Assembly: GCA_949358305.1 (NCBI GenBank) | Contig: OX442315.1 | Span: forward strand, 8,830,427 to 8,894,426 | DNA: 64,000 nt | From: Strigamia acuminata | Taxonomy: Eukaryota > Arthropoda > Chilopoda > Geophilomorpha > Linotaeniidae | Direction: 5' to 3' | Position numbers and translations under genes: made by a program | In this document: positions 1-10,000 of the stretch, piece by piece | Position numbering within the stretch: position 1 is the stretch's first letter | Layout of the letters: every line of letters starts with the position of its first letter | Notes under the pieces: generated by a model | The model's database searches: none | The model's input: only the letters and a program-made list of their open reading frames with translations | Told to the model about the DNA's origin: nothing

Positions 1-478
1 TTTAGCAATTAATAAATTAAATAACTCATTTCTAAATGGGACATTGTTGTTATTTACAGAAATAATTGATTAAATTCATCTGTTGTTAAATTTGCATCTT
101 TAACTTATATTATATAATAAATAATAAACAGCAATTGTGATATTTCTGAAGTCCTTGAAATACAATACAACAATAGCACACGTCATATAAAAATTTCAGC
201 ACATGAAGAACAACTGCTGAAATATTTATGTGCATTTATGGCATTGTTGCATTGTAGTTACAAAACAAATCTGAAAAAACGCATTTGTTTTCCAACTCAA
301 TTTTCTCGACACTTCTATTTATTCAAATACTTGCGTCCTCTAAATTGAAACAGTTGCTGGTTGAATAGCTCATCAGTCACCAATCAAGTAAGCAAACAAA
401 CTAGTCAGCAATAGCAATCATTTTAAATTATAATTTAAAAAATAATTATTGTTTAAACATATTTTTATAATAATTAAG

Positions 479-595
479 GGACTTTTTATAAAAATTATTG
501 CACTTTTTATAAAAATCATTGCACTTTTTATAAAAATCATTGCACTTTTTATAAAAATCATTGCACTTTTTAGAATAATCAACGCACTTAATAAA
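479..595. repeat. 21-bp tandem repeat, about 5 copies
   Basis: The unit GCACTTTTTATAAAAATCAT recurs head to tail, with the outer copies more degenerate. Both strands stay open across it because the unit length is a multiple of three, so the hydrophobic reading frames here are an artefact of the repeat. Confidence 0.85.
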
Positions 596-644
596 ACAAT
601 TATGACACATTTTAGAACAATTGTGGAACTTTTTAGTAAAATAT

Positions 645-790
645 CTGTGACCGTCTGCGGTCTGGCCACCTACGGTGACCTACGTTACTCCACACACTGC
701 TCACTGGCCGCTGGTCATCCCCCCTTTCGGTGTAGACTGACCCAGTGGGGAAGGAGGGAGCTGAGTGGGGTGATGAGGAAAACCAGAGAG
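645..790 (-). repeat. Fragment of dispersed repeat R3
   Basis: The stretch TGTGACCGTCTGCGGTCTGG followed by CCTACGTTACTCCACACACTG is the reverse complement of the end of the repeats at 27420-27966 and 31189-31707 (GGTGTGTGGAGTGAC, then TGGCC and CGGTCACA). It is a short, diverged piece. Confidence 0.55.
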
Positions 791-885
791 ATAATAAACT
801 TTCTTTGATAATGACAACAAATAAAAACACGATTGTTGCAATTTAAACGTTTCATTTTAATTTCAGAAATTTAGAATTATCAACA

Positions 886-2013
886 ATGGCCCTGCTTGCT
901 TTTTTTGTGTTTCTTCTCACGTGTGCCATGTCAATTTTTGCTGGTCCACTTGACTTAACACCGTTTGCTAATTTTGCACCGGAAGTAAGAGACACTGAGG
1001 GTCATTGCAACATAATAGAAGCCATGCTACCTGTAACTGACAATTCCAAAGTAAATAAATAGAAATGCACAAATGCCTAACATCAATATAAAAATTTAAT
1101 TGATTTTTTTCCTTTATTTCCACTGGCAAGTATGAAGGTAGATGGTACGGAGCGTACATAGGATACACCAAAGAACAAACAAAGAGTGTGTCATGTTATA
1201 TTTGGGACAGTTTCTTCGATGAGATTGGTCAATTTCATAACTTTGTAAGCCTGAAGGAGAATGGGTAACTACAGTATACAGTATTTTATACCTTTACATT
1301 TTATTTTTTTCAATATTATCTTCTTAAGCCTACTCTTAGGCCTGTTTGCATGTCTCATGGCTTTGATTTAAACCAACTTATTAAATATATTGTATTTTTA
1401 AATTTATTTTCAGGGATTTTAAGGTTTTAAATGTTCTGGGAACGCCTTTGCTTGAAGAGAAGAGAGTGTACCAATATTATTTTGATGCATTTAACGTAAA
1501 AAGTTTCTGTAAGTAAAGATGGATTTGAAGTTAATATCGGTGTCATTTCTTAAACATTATTAAATACTATTTTAACAGTGGTAAACACTTATTTCTACGT
1601 CGATGACGAAATGATTATTTGGTTTCAAGAGGAATGCTTCTGGAACAAAAACATAAAGCGTCGTAAATATATAGATACTAAATATGGCAATCGGATTGTT
1701 GAAGTTTATTGTTATGATAAACTGCAGCTTATGGTTGAGGATAATTTTTTTTTTAAAACTGTGTATTTCCTTTACAGGGTTCATGGCGGTGGGTTTCCGC
1801 AATCTTGAAGATGTTAAGAAAAATGAGGTTAAAATCGAACTCATTTATAAGATGTTGGAAGCTAAGGGTGGACACTCTGAAAGAAACTTAATACGCCATG
1901 AGAACTGTGATTATCCTGCAATAATGCAAGATCCGTTTAAGGATAAAAAAGCCGCTAAACTTGCCAAAGAGAAAGAGGAAGATAAAGAGAAATGCAAAAA
2001 GGAAAAACAATAA
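886..2013 (+). CDS. Lipocalin-like secreted protein, five exons
   Basis: Predicted exons are 886-1050, 1131-1264, 1414-1508, 1579-1662 and 1778-2013. All junctions are GT-AG and the phases agree (0, 2, 1, 1), giving 237 residues. Residues 1-19 form a signal peptide (hydrophobic stretch ending SIFA, then GPLDL). Exon 2 opens with YEGRWYG, the G-x-W-Y signature of the first lipocalin strand. Cysteines downstream (HCN, SCYIW, EECFW, ENCDY) could form the usual disulfides. Lipocalins are secreted beta-barrels that carry small hydrophobic ligands. The last about 30 residues are an unusual lysine/glutamate-rich tail, not part of the barrel. The exon 4 donor at 1663 (GTAAAT) was chosen over reading through to 1808 because it joins in frame to the downstream coding block. 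The ligand cannot be told from sequence. Confidence 0.62.
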
Positions 2014-2025
2014 TTATAATGTATC

Positions 2026-2031
2026 AATAAA
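2026..2031 (+). terminator. Polyadenylation signal AATAAA
   Basis: AATAAA begins 13 nt after the stop codon of the lipocalin-like gene, the expected place for a compact invertebrate 3' UTR. Another AATAAA lies about 55 nt further on. Confidence 0.6.
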
Positions 2032-2842
2032 AGCAGAACTATCACAAAAATTCCGTTTTTTAGTTCCACACATCTCAAAATTCAATAAAAACTACACGGT
2101 GACAAACCGTAATTAATTTATTAAACAAAAATATAAAAAATTGATGATTATGATAGTACCGGGTATAAGTCGCGCTCCAGTGAATATAAATACGAGATAA
2201 ATAAAGTACGAATGAGTTATCAAAACACCTACATTTATTAGCTTGATCCAATGAAATAATAAACTAAGTTATACATGAATTGCCGACATTTGACCCGTTA
2301 AATATCAAGTTAAACTATACAAAAGTAGCCGGAACGGCGCTAAAATTATATGATTACGTGTCCGTGAATCCTTGGTTCGGGAACGGGTTAACTCCCGCTC
2401 GACCAGGTAATTGTGGTTCTGGTTCGTAATCGTGTAATTCATTGGGAGTCGATCCGAAAAGTGCGGTTGACTTGCTTTCACCGCCACAACTTGGGATGGA
2501 CATAGGTGTAAATTGTGACGGTTACCCTGTCATACACTTTGCTAGTCTAGAATGATTATTCTGTCAATAGATGGCGCTGATACGTTTTAGTGGTAATTTC
2601 GAATTTCGATTATTTTTGAGTAAAATAAAATATAAATTATCATTTATATTTTATTCTACTACTAGATAGTTTGTTTTATTTATGATTTAGGAAGTTAACA
2701 CATAATTCTATCGAATTATGTCTAAACTTCACACCTGGTGAAACTACCCCCCACCACCCACCGTGCGTTGGACTCATTCCGGATTATAGTCAAGGACTTA
2801 ATCCGAAATATGTCCTGAGTATCCAGTTCCTAGGGAGGACCT
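2032..2842. other. Intergenic region before the gypsy element
   Basis: Apart from the possible minus-strand exon at 2354-2489, no gene is visible. The sequence near 2800-2842 (TATGTCCTGAGTATCC) resembles the sequence just after the element (TATGTCCTGGGTATCC, about 15808), so the target may itself have been a repeat. The 17-bp string ATAATTCTATCGAATTA occurs here (2702-2718) and again at 16576-16592. Confidence 0.4.
2354..2489 (-). CDS. Possible terminal coding exon, unknown product
   Basis: Read on the minus strand from 2489, an open frame runs to a TAA at 2354-2356 and encodes about 44 residues, compositionally protein-like (rich in G, S, P and E, including FGSTPNELHDYEPEPQLPG). It follows a possible acceptor (CCATCCCAAG) at 2490-2492 and carries one base of a split codon. 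I do not recognise the protein. Upstream exons would lie at higher coordinates, possibly beyond the inserted retrotransposon, and none was identified. This may be chance. Confidence 0.22.
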
Positions 2843-2846
2843 AGTA

Positions 2847-3985
2847 TGTGGTGACCTCAAATATTCCTATTTGAGTGTGCACCATATTTCCAAATTGTCT
2901 TATAAACATATTCAACAAGCTTATATGTTTTGTTTCAATGTAAATTGAAATAAAACATACCTTAATAAAATATAAAACAAGACACAATATTACCCAAATA
3001 ATATTGTGTTTCGCAGCAAGTTTTGGCCCAGCAACAGCGTCAACCAATCGCGCTGCAGCGTGCATTGCTTTGATGATGCTGCTAGGCGTGTGCCTGGGCG
3101 GAGCATCCCTTCCCCTCGCGCGTGCCCGGCTCAATTGTTGCACACGACCCGAAGGCGGCCGTGTGTGATCTTTGTGCAACTCGTCATCTGCGCAGCTTTT
3201 CTGAGCAGATTTAGTAGTGAGCCAAACGGTTTTGGCCCACTCTTCCCGCACTCTTGATTCCACCTCCAAACTGTTCACAACCGTGTCAAACTTCTGCCAA
3301 AACTGCAAAGTGTGATCTGTGATTCTTGGACGAATTGAGTTTCATCGCTGGTCTGTACCCACTGTACAGAATAGCAACTTTCTAGCTTGAATTACTACAC
3401 GTAATTTAAGCCATTTCTGTGTGTGAATTGACATTGAGCTTGCTCTGTCGATTTGTAGTTCTTTGTGTCGAGCTTGCTCCACAAAGAAATCTGTGTGAAA
3501 CTAACATCGAGTTTACTCTGTTAGTTTGAAGGCTTTGTGTTGAGTTTAACTCCACAAAGCGAATTGTGTTAAGACGGATTGTTACGTCGAGCTTGCTCCG
3601 TAATAATCAAACCGCTGTGTGCAAGACGTATTCTCGTGTCGAGCTTGCTCCGCGAGGATTTTAGAATATTTTAGCAACGTATTTTAGCGTCGAGTTTACT
3701 CCGCTAAAATCCCGCGCTCACACGACGCCATCGACGCCATCTTGGAGCCAACGGTCAACTGTGAGTGTAGATATTGAAGAAGAAGCCAGATCGACCCCAA
3801 ACATTTTGAATAATACCTCCTTTGTATTTTGAACAATTAAAGCTATCTAATTTTTCCTTTACTCTGTGTAAAATCATTCCCCTAGACAAACATTTGGCCA
3901 CAGAGTAGAAGTCCTGTACGGCATCTCTACGACGATTGCTTGTTAAATTTACCTAATTTAATAAGTAAAAACCCGGATCGCCGCA
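2847..3985 (+). repeat. 5' LTR of gypsy element
   Basis: It begins TGTGGTGACC and ends GATCGCCGCA. It contains an AT-rich block with a TATA-like string (AATATAAAAC, 2968-2977) and two strong hairpins: 2924-2959 (16-bp stem with one G-U, 4-nt loop) and 2982-3009 (11-bp perfect stem, 6-nt loop). A GC-rich core (about 3010-3200) with a CCAATCGCGC box is almost unchanged in the solo LTR. The bulged-hairpin array at 3426-3710 follows. It supplies promoter and processing signals for the element. Confidence 0.95.
3426..3710 (+). other. Array of seven bulged RNA hairpins in 5' LTR
   Basis: Seven inverted repeats occur at 3426-3453, 3459-3488, 3498-3527, 3532-3560, 3577-3608, 3630-3659 and 3681-3710. 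Each has a different 8-10 bp stem around a nearly constant apex, T[C/T]GAG-CTTG-CTC or T[C/T]GAG-TTTA-CTC (one 5-nt variant). The apex can fold as a two-base 5' bulge, a GAG/CUC helix and a CUUG or UUUA tetraloop. The four non-Watson-Crick stem pairs are all G-U in the sense RNA and would be A-C in the antisense. This suggests selection on a sense transcript, perhaps as binding sites for a protein. The function is unknown. Confidence 0.8.
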
Positions 3986-3987
3986 CT

Positions 3988-4005
3988 TGGGGGCCCGTCC
4001 GGGAT
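3988..4005 (+). other. Primer binding site, tRNA-Pro type
   Basis: The 18-mer TGGGGGCCCGTCCGGGAT starts 2 nt after the LTR. It is complementary, apart from one base, to the 3' end of tRNA-Pro including CCA, the primer class known from murine gammaretroviruses. It is where minus-strand DNA synthesis would start. Confidence 0.8.
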
Positions 4006-4077
4006 AGTTTTGATTGTTAAAACCCGATTTTTGCGAAAAAATCCTTTATTTCCATTGTTCTTTTTCAATTTGACAAA

Positions 4078-6972
4078 ATGGCGACGCCAATGCAAATTGT
4101 AAAACGACAGCGAGGTCGACCAAGCACTCAGAAACGAGCAGCGACGGTTTTGCCGGCTCTCGAGCCTGAAATGCTTACAGAGAAAATTATTTCTGAAGAA
4201 ATAACACCAGTTCCAGATCCGAAACAACTCAAGGATGCTGAAAATGAAGTTGCTAGAGCATTAAGCGCTTCAAGTGCGAGTTCTAACGAACAAGAACTCC
4301 CGCCACTTCCACTGGAGGAAGTGGAAAATACGTTACGTGAAATGGAAAGTGAATCGTCTCACGAATCACCTCCTCGCATGACCATGTTGGATGCTTTGAG
4401 AAATCAAGCACGCCAGGATGGCGCCCAAATAACGGACGACATGACGGTGGAAGAGATTCATCGCGCCATGATACGACTTCACACTGATCGTGCCGTTTCA
4501 AATTTACAATTTGAAATGGAACGAAAAGAAGCTGAGCTTCAACAACAAAAAGCGGAGGTTGAACTCCAACATATGGAACTCAATCGACAAAATGAGGAAT
4601 TTCTAGCCCAAAAAGCTAGAGAATACCGATTAAAAGGTGAAGTGGAAGATCTTTCTAAAATGAACACTAGAAATGAACTTTCAATTCGCTCACACCAAGA
4701 GGCGCGAAGACAGCTCGAGCTTACCAAAAGTAAGCTGGAGCAGAAAAATAAAGAATTGATTGATTTGGCAGACCACTACCAACGCAATCATAATCAACTA
4801 GTGAGATATGCTGCTGAATTAGACACACGTGCTAAAACACAGCGTACTCGCGAAAGCAAAATAGCTAAGCGTGAAGACGAGATTTTTCACTCGCTGGATC
4901 AACCCAGTACGAGCGGACAAGTCAAGTCTAGCAACCCTGCTAAGCGATTACAACCAGAAGAATCGCAAAGTCAAATAAATGAGAATGAAATTCTCCGAGC
5001 TGATTTGTTGCGCGCCCAAGAAGAGCTTGCAGAAATGAAAGATCGTTTGCAAGCAAGGAATTATACTGACCAATTGGTGCAACCAGAAATGGCTGCGCCA
5101 ACTGTCCCTATTTTGACTCCCGAAACAATAACAATTTCCGTTGTTTCAGAGTTAAGTAGCCAATCTGGATTATCGAGTGATGACGACCAACGTTCGCGTC
5201 GCCGCCATCGCTCAAAAAGAAAACGTCCTTCAGATTCCGAGGAACGGAGAGCTGATCGCAATCTGCTCCCAGGTAATCGAAATCCTATTTTTCACAACAG
5301 TGACCGACTGCTGGGGATGGTAGACGATCGAAATAGGCGGCATGAAACAGGTATTCACGTTGCTCGAACGATACCACTGACTCAACAACAAGATTCGTCG
5401 AAAAGAAGTCGACGAGAAATGAATCCAGCACGCGAACCACCCGACGGACATGAAAGCCCGCCAGGTGGGGGTCAGTATAGAAGAAATCCACCAGATGGAG
5501 GAAATCCAGATGAACATGGAGATGGACCACCTGGAGGTGGACGTCGACCGCCAGACGATGACGGCGACCCACCCGACCCACCTGAAACGCCACATTTCAA
5601 CACGCCTTCGAATTCACAATCTGATTCAAGGTCGGATTCTGATGCGAATGCGCAACAAGAACGCGATAATCGACATCGATCTCATCGACGTCGACATCGA
5701 GGCCACTCTTCACGGCGTAATACACATTATTACACTGCTGAAGAAATTGATCGATTATTAGCTGATCGTCGATCTTCCGATCGATCTGACGCTACTGCCG
5801 ATAATGCTGACATTGCACTACGACAGAAAATTGCTCAATATACTGCCAACAACTGGACTCACGATCTAGTTGATGAAAGAACTATTAGATGGGATCACAT
5901 TAAACCCGCTTTATTCGATGGAGAATGGGAAGCTGGATCCACTCTTTTAGATGAAGTTTTACGAATTTCAAGGTTGAATGGCATTGCATGTCACACTGCT
6001 TTGAAAAGAGTAGTACCAAAAGCTCTTATAGATCGAGCTGAGAAATGGTTTTATTCTAAACAATTTCAAAACTGGAACCACTTTGTAGAAGAATTCATGA
6101 CTGAGTATGGAGAGTCAAGTGAAGACTTATTACAAATGTGGGATAATCTTTCTCAAAATAAAGGCGAAAGTCTTCGCTCTTATTTAAGAAGGACTGAGGA
6201 TTTATTGGTCACTCTCCCTTATACGATGGGAGACGCAGCCATTGATCGTCAATTCCGTCGTGGATTGACAGATTACTCAAAAAATGTTCTACTTTCTGTA
6301 CGAGCACCTTATCCGGGTGGTTTCGCTGAATTAGCCAAATTTATGCGAGCTAATCAGATAAGGATTGACGAAAATTATAAAGCTTATCTACCAGCTGATG
6401 AAAAAGTTGCGTACGCTAAGCGACAGCAACGGAGAAAGGAGTTGGCAAAAGACACACGTTTTGCTAACACCCCTCTTTTGCAACCCCCAAAACGAGGAGA
6501 TTTTTTGGCAGAGACTGCTAAGGAATCTAGAAAGGGATCGGATGGGAAAAATCCACATCCAACCCCTAAAGCTCACTTAGCCGAAGTGACAGATATGGAA
6601 GCTGCTTCTGAACCAGAGAAATCTGACTCGGAACCAGAAAGCGAGGCTGCAGCTGCTTTATTAGCCCGTAATAACGCAGTAGCTCGAAAATTTGGACCAA
6701 AGATGGCGCCTAAAAACGTTACTTTTGGTTCACCAAAGACAGACGCGCTCAGTAGATCGAAGTCGCCGACCCCTAAAAAGGACGAAGCCAAACGTTCAAG
6801 TTCGCCTTCGCCAAAAGTCGCGAAATCACCTGCTACTGACCCATGTAACATCTGCAAAAAATTGGGACATTGGGCTAAAGAATGTCCTGATAGGAAATCG
6901 AGCAAAGACAAGATCATTGAGGAGTTCGAAAAATCGATGAAATCAATCGGCGAACTTCTAAAAAACTTGTAA
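4078..6972 (+). CDS. gag: Gag polyprotein of gypsy element
   Basis: 964 residues, starting at the first ATG after the leader (AAAATGGCG). An acidic, glutamine- and lysine-rich coiled coil spans about 130-330. A proline/glycine-rich and arginine/serine-rich linker follows (about 370-560). The retrotransposon capsid-type domain lies at about 590-770 (WDHIKPALFDGEW ... WNHFVEEFMTEYG). A single CCHC zinc knuckle near the C-terminus (CNICKKLGHWAKEC, from residue 923) would bind RNA. Gag assembles particles and packages the element RNA. It is longer than the usual 300-500 residues because of the N-terminal coiled coil. The frame ends in TAA at 6970-6972, just after a -1 slippery heptamer that leads into pol. 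Confidence 0.9.
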   Translation: MATPMQIVKRQRGRPSTQKRAATVLPALEPEMLTEKIISEEITPVPDPKQLKDAENEVARALSASSASSNEQELPPLPLEEVENTLREMESESSHESPPRMTMLDALRNQARQDGAQITDDMTVEEIHRAMIRLHTDRAVSNLQFEMERKEAELQQQKAEVELQHMELNRQNEEFLAQKAREYRLKGEVEDLSKMNTRNELSIRSHQEARRQLELTKSKLEQKNKELIDLADHYQRNHNQLVRYAAELDTRAKTQRTRESKIAKREDEIFHSLDQPSTSGQVKSSNPAKRLQPEESQSQINENEILRADLLRAQEELAEMKDRLQARNYTDQLVQPEMAAPTVPILTPETITISVVSELSSQSGLSSDDDQRSRRRHRSKRKRPSDSEERRADRNLLPGNRNPIFHNSDRLLGMVDDRNRRHETGIHVARTIPLTQQQDSSKRSRREMNPAREPPDGHESPPGGGQYRRNPPDGGNPDEHGDGPPGGGRRPPDDDGDPPDPPETPHFNTPSNSQSDSRSDSDANAQQERDNRHRSHRRRHRGHSSRRNTHYYTAEEIDRLLADRRSSDRSDATADNADIALRQKIAQYTANNWTHDLVDERTIRWDHIKPALFDGEWEAGSTLLDEVLRISRLNGIACHTALKRVVPKALIDRAEKWFYSKQFQNWNHFVEEFMTEYGESSEDLLQMWDNLSQNKGESLRSYLRRTEDLLVTLPYTMGDAAIDRQFRRGLTDYSKNVLLSVRAPYPGGFAELAKFMRANQIRIDENYKAYLPADEKVAYAKRQQRRKELAKDTRFANTPLLQPPKRGDFLAETAKESRKGSDGKNPHPTPKAHLAEVTDMEAASEPEKSDSEPESEAAAALLARNNAVARKFGPKMAPKNVTFGSPKTDALSRSKSPTPKKDEAKRSSSPSPKVAKSPATDPCNICKKLGHWAKECPDRKSSKDKIIEEFEKSMKSIGELLKNL

Positions 6973-7011
6973 GCGCGCATCCAGACGGTCTAGTGGATGC
7001 GACGCCTACCG
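6960..7011 (+). promoter_or_regulatory. -1 ribosomal frameshift signal (gag-pol)
   Basis: The heptamer A-AAA-AAC (6960-6966) lies in the gag frame as CTA AAA AAC, the class used by several retroviruses. After a 9-nt spacer that includes the gag stop comes a 7-bp stem, CGCATCC (6976-6982) with GGATGCG (6995-7001), around a 12-nt loop. Loop bases CGGT (6986-6989) can pair with ACCG (7008-7011) downstream, which would make a pseudoknot. A -1 slip enters the open pol frame without meeting a stop. Pol has no ATG near its start, so frameshifting is the likely route. Confidence 0.85.
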
Positions 7012-10000
7012 CCTCGGAAAATGAACTAACACCATCTCAAATTTTAGATGATTTTTTAAATACTCAGATTAAATTAGAATTAGAAAATAATTTAATATTT
7101 CCAAAAATTGATGTTTCCAATTTAAGGCTTGTGCTGCAAAATGAGAACATCACTGAAGAATTTTTTAAAGAAAAAGTTCAACAAATAAAAATTGATTGGG
7201 AATCTAAAATAAAAGATGCTGTTACTTTACTTGATGAAAAAACTAGGCCAACACCTGAAATCATTGAAAGGTCAGATAAAATTGATTTACCTGGTCTTGA
7301 TGAATGTATTGAAAAATTAATGGCTGCAACGCTAGTCACTAATGATTTATTGGACGAATTACCATTAGATCCGCCGATAGAAATTAAGCCACCGCGACGT
7401 TTTAAGTGCAAGTACGCGGACATACCAAACAGCAATGATTTGCCGACGATTCGATTGCAGACGGCAAACGGTATGATAACAGGGATGTTAGACTCTGGAG
7501 CTAATCGAAGCTTCATGGCCTACTCCGTAGTAATTTCGCTGAAACTGGAAGATGAAATTCGACCAATTGGACCGGATGTGAGAGTTACGACTGCTTCAGA
7601 GGATGTAGTCCCCGAAGGAACTCTCCTACTTTCTTTTGCGTGGACACACGGGATGTTAAATCATCCATTCATAATTTTAAGAAATAAATATCCTATTATT
7701 TTATTAGGATGTGATTTCATGAATCGACTCAATATTCAACCAAATCCTAAGACCATGTCTTGGAATTTTGTCAAGTCTTTGAAAGAAGATTTACCTTTTG
7801 TTCCTCAAGCGATTCTTGATCGTTATCAAGAGTTCCTTGATCCACCCGAAGAAATCATGAGACGCGACTTTATTAAAGCAAATCACATGAAAGCTGGCTC
7901 TGCCACTGCGTGTCAAGCTAAAGTTGCAAATGAAGAAAATATAGTACAAAGACTTGTTAGCGACGCTAATTTGTCAATGAAAAATAATTTAATGCTTGAA
8001 AAAGTATTAAAGAAACATGAAAAGATTTTATCACGCCGACCAGGTAGAACACACCTCGTTAGGCATGAAATTAAACTGGACACTAAAGTTCCAATTAGAG
8101 TTCCGTTTAAAAGCGTAAATCCACAGAAACGTGAAATTATCCGTCAGATCTGTCAAGATATGTTGGATAATGGGTACGTTGAACAAGCCACTGGAGACTA
8201 TGGAATGCGAATAGTTCTAGTGATGCGTCCGGATTGTGATCCGAGACTCTGCATTGATTTTAGACCACTCAATGCACATACATTATACGATCCTCCTCAA
8301 ATGCCGAGCATTGAGGAAATCTTGCGAGAACTCGGAAGATTTGAATGGGTCACAACGATAGATTTGTCAAAAGGCTATTGGCAGATAGAGGTTCATCCGA
8401 ACGACCGTGCTAAAACTGCGTTTTGGAGCCCTTTGGGTCGACTACAATTTCGAGTCATGCCCTTTGGTCTCGTAAATGCGCCGTCAACTTTCCAAAAGTT
8501 GATAGAAAAGATTTTGGGGGACGCCTATCGAAAATTCGCATGGGCATACCTCGATGATATAATTATTATATCAAAAAATTTTGAAGAACACATGATTCAT
8601 CTGGAAGAAATTCTGAGTAAACTTGAAAATGCAAATCTTCATGTTCATCCAGAAAAATCAAAATTTGGCAGAAAAGAATTAACTTTTCTTGGTTACAAGT
8701 TAAGTGTTCAAGGAGTTAGTGTCGACCCTAAAAAAGTCGCCGCCATTAAAGAAATGCCAGCTCCTTCAAATTTGAAAGAGTTGCAAAGATTTTTGGGAAT
8801 GGTAAACTTTTTTCACCGATTACTCAAGAATCTAGCAGTCATGACGGAACCTCTACGTCCTTTACTCAAAAAGGATGTGGAATTTATTTGGTCAGAAATT
8901 CATCAAGAAGCTTTTGATCAAATAAAAGATGCTTTAACAAATGCAGAAACAATGGCCATGCCTGATTTGACAGAACCATTTATTGTGCATACCGACGCCA
9001 GCAGAAAAGGACTAGGCGCCGCGCTTATGCAAATGAGGGAAATCGATGATCAAAATATCGAAGTGCCTTGTGTTTATGCCAGTAGAAGTTTGCAACCTGC
9101 TGAAATAAATTACAGCGCCACAGAATTAGAATGCCTTGCGGTAATCTGGGCATTACGTAAATTTCGACATTATTTGGAATTTACCACATTTATAGTAAGG
9201 ACTGACCATCAAGCATTAAAATGGTTGATGCAGTTAGACGAACCTGCCGGAAGGTTAGCACGTTGGCAAATGGAGCTGATGCGCTACTCTTTCGAAATAC
9301 AATATATTAAAGGTCCACTAAATGTTTTAGCGGATGCTTTATCCAGATCACCGATTGATAAACCGGAAAATCCTGAAGATGATGGAGATAATGATGAATT
9401 ATTATCTTACTGTCCATCACCACAACGAAATTGGAAAATGGGAAAATTTCATGAGCTTCCTGTCTCCACGCTGGAGGAAAAGGAAGATCACGAATTCGTC
9501 AACTATTGGACTAAAATTTATGACTCCTCTGAGGAATCAGATGACGTCATAAGAGCGCAAATTTCAAGGAAATTCCAAGTTCCTTCGTCAAATGTTTTAA
9601 TAAAAGCATTTGTCGCCAAAATTGTAGAGCGTCTTGATTGTGAACCTCCCACAAGGGAAGACATAATCAAGGCCCAAAAAGAAGATAAAGTTTGCCAATT
9701 GATGCGTAATTTTTTAAATTGTAATCAATTTCCGCCTGACGTCACAACGCGACTACAGAAGAAGCAATATAGAAAATACGCAACCACCTTCTTAATTGAA
9801 GATGACTTATTAATGCAATTTCATCCCACAATGTCTGATGAATTGGGGGAGGATGGGAGAGCACTCAAAGTTTTTGTACCTCAGACATTGAAGTATAAAA
9901 TTATTTGGCTGATGCATGGCCACCCACTTTCTGGCCACCCAGGAATTGCAAGGACTCTTTATCGAGCACGCCGAATTTATACCTGGAAAGGCATGAAATC

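Larger units (their letters stand above)
1..885. other. AT-rich upstream region
   Basis: No gene was recognised here. It holds a 21-bp tandem repeat (479-595) and a fragment of a dispersed repeat (about 645-790), each listed separately. The end of this stretch is the likely upstream and 5' UTR region of the lipocalin-like gene whose ATG is at 886. Confidence 0.5.

Noticed and set aside
2841-3308. Long antisense ORF in the gypsy LTR (also at 14605-15120, and in the solo LTR at 26888-27310)
   Set aside because: It is open in all three copies, but they are nearly identical there, so this is not independent support. It has low-complexity and hydrophobic parts from AT-rich hairpins and no recognisable domain.
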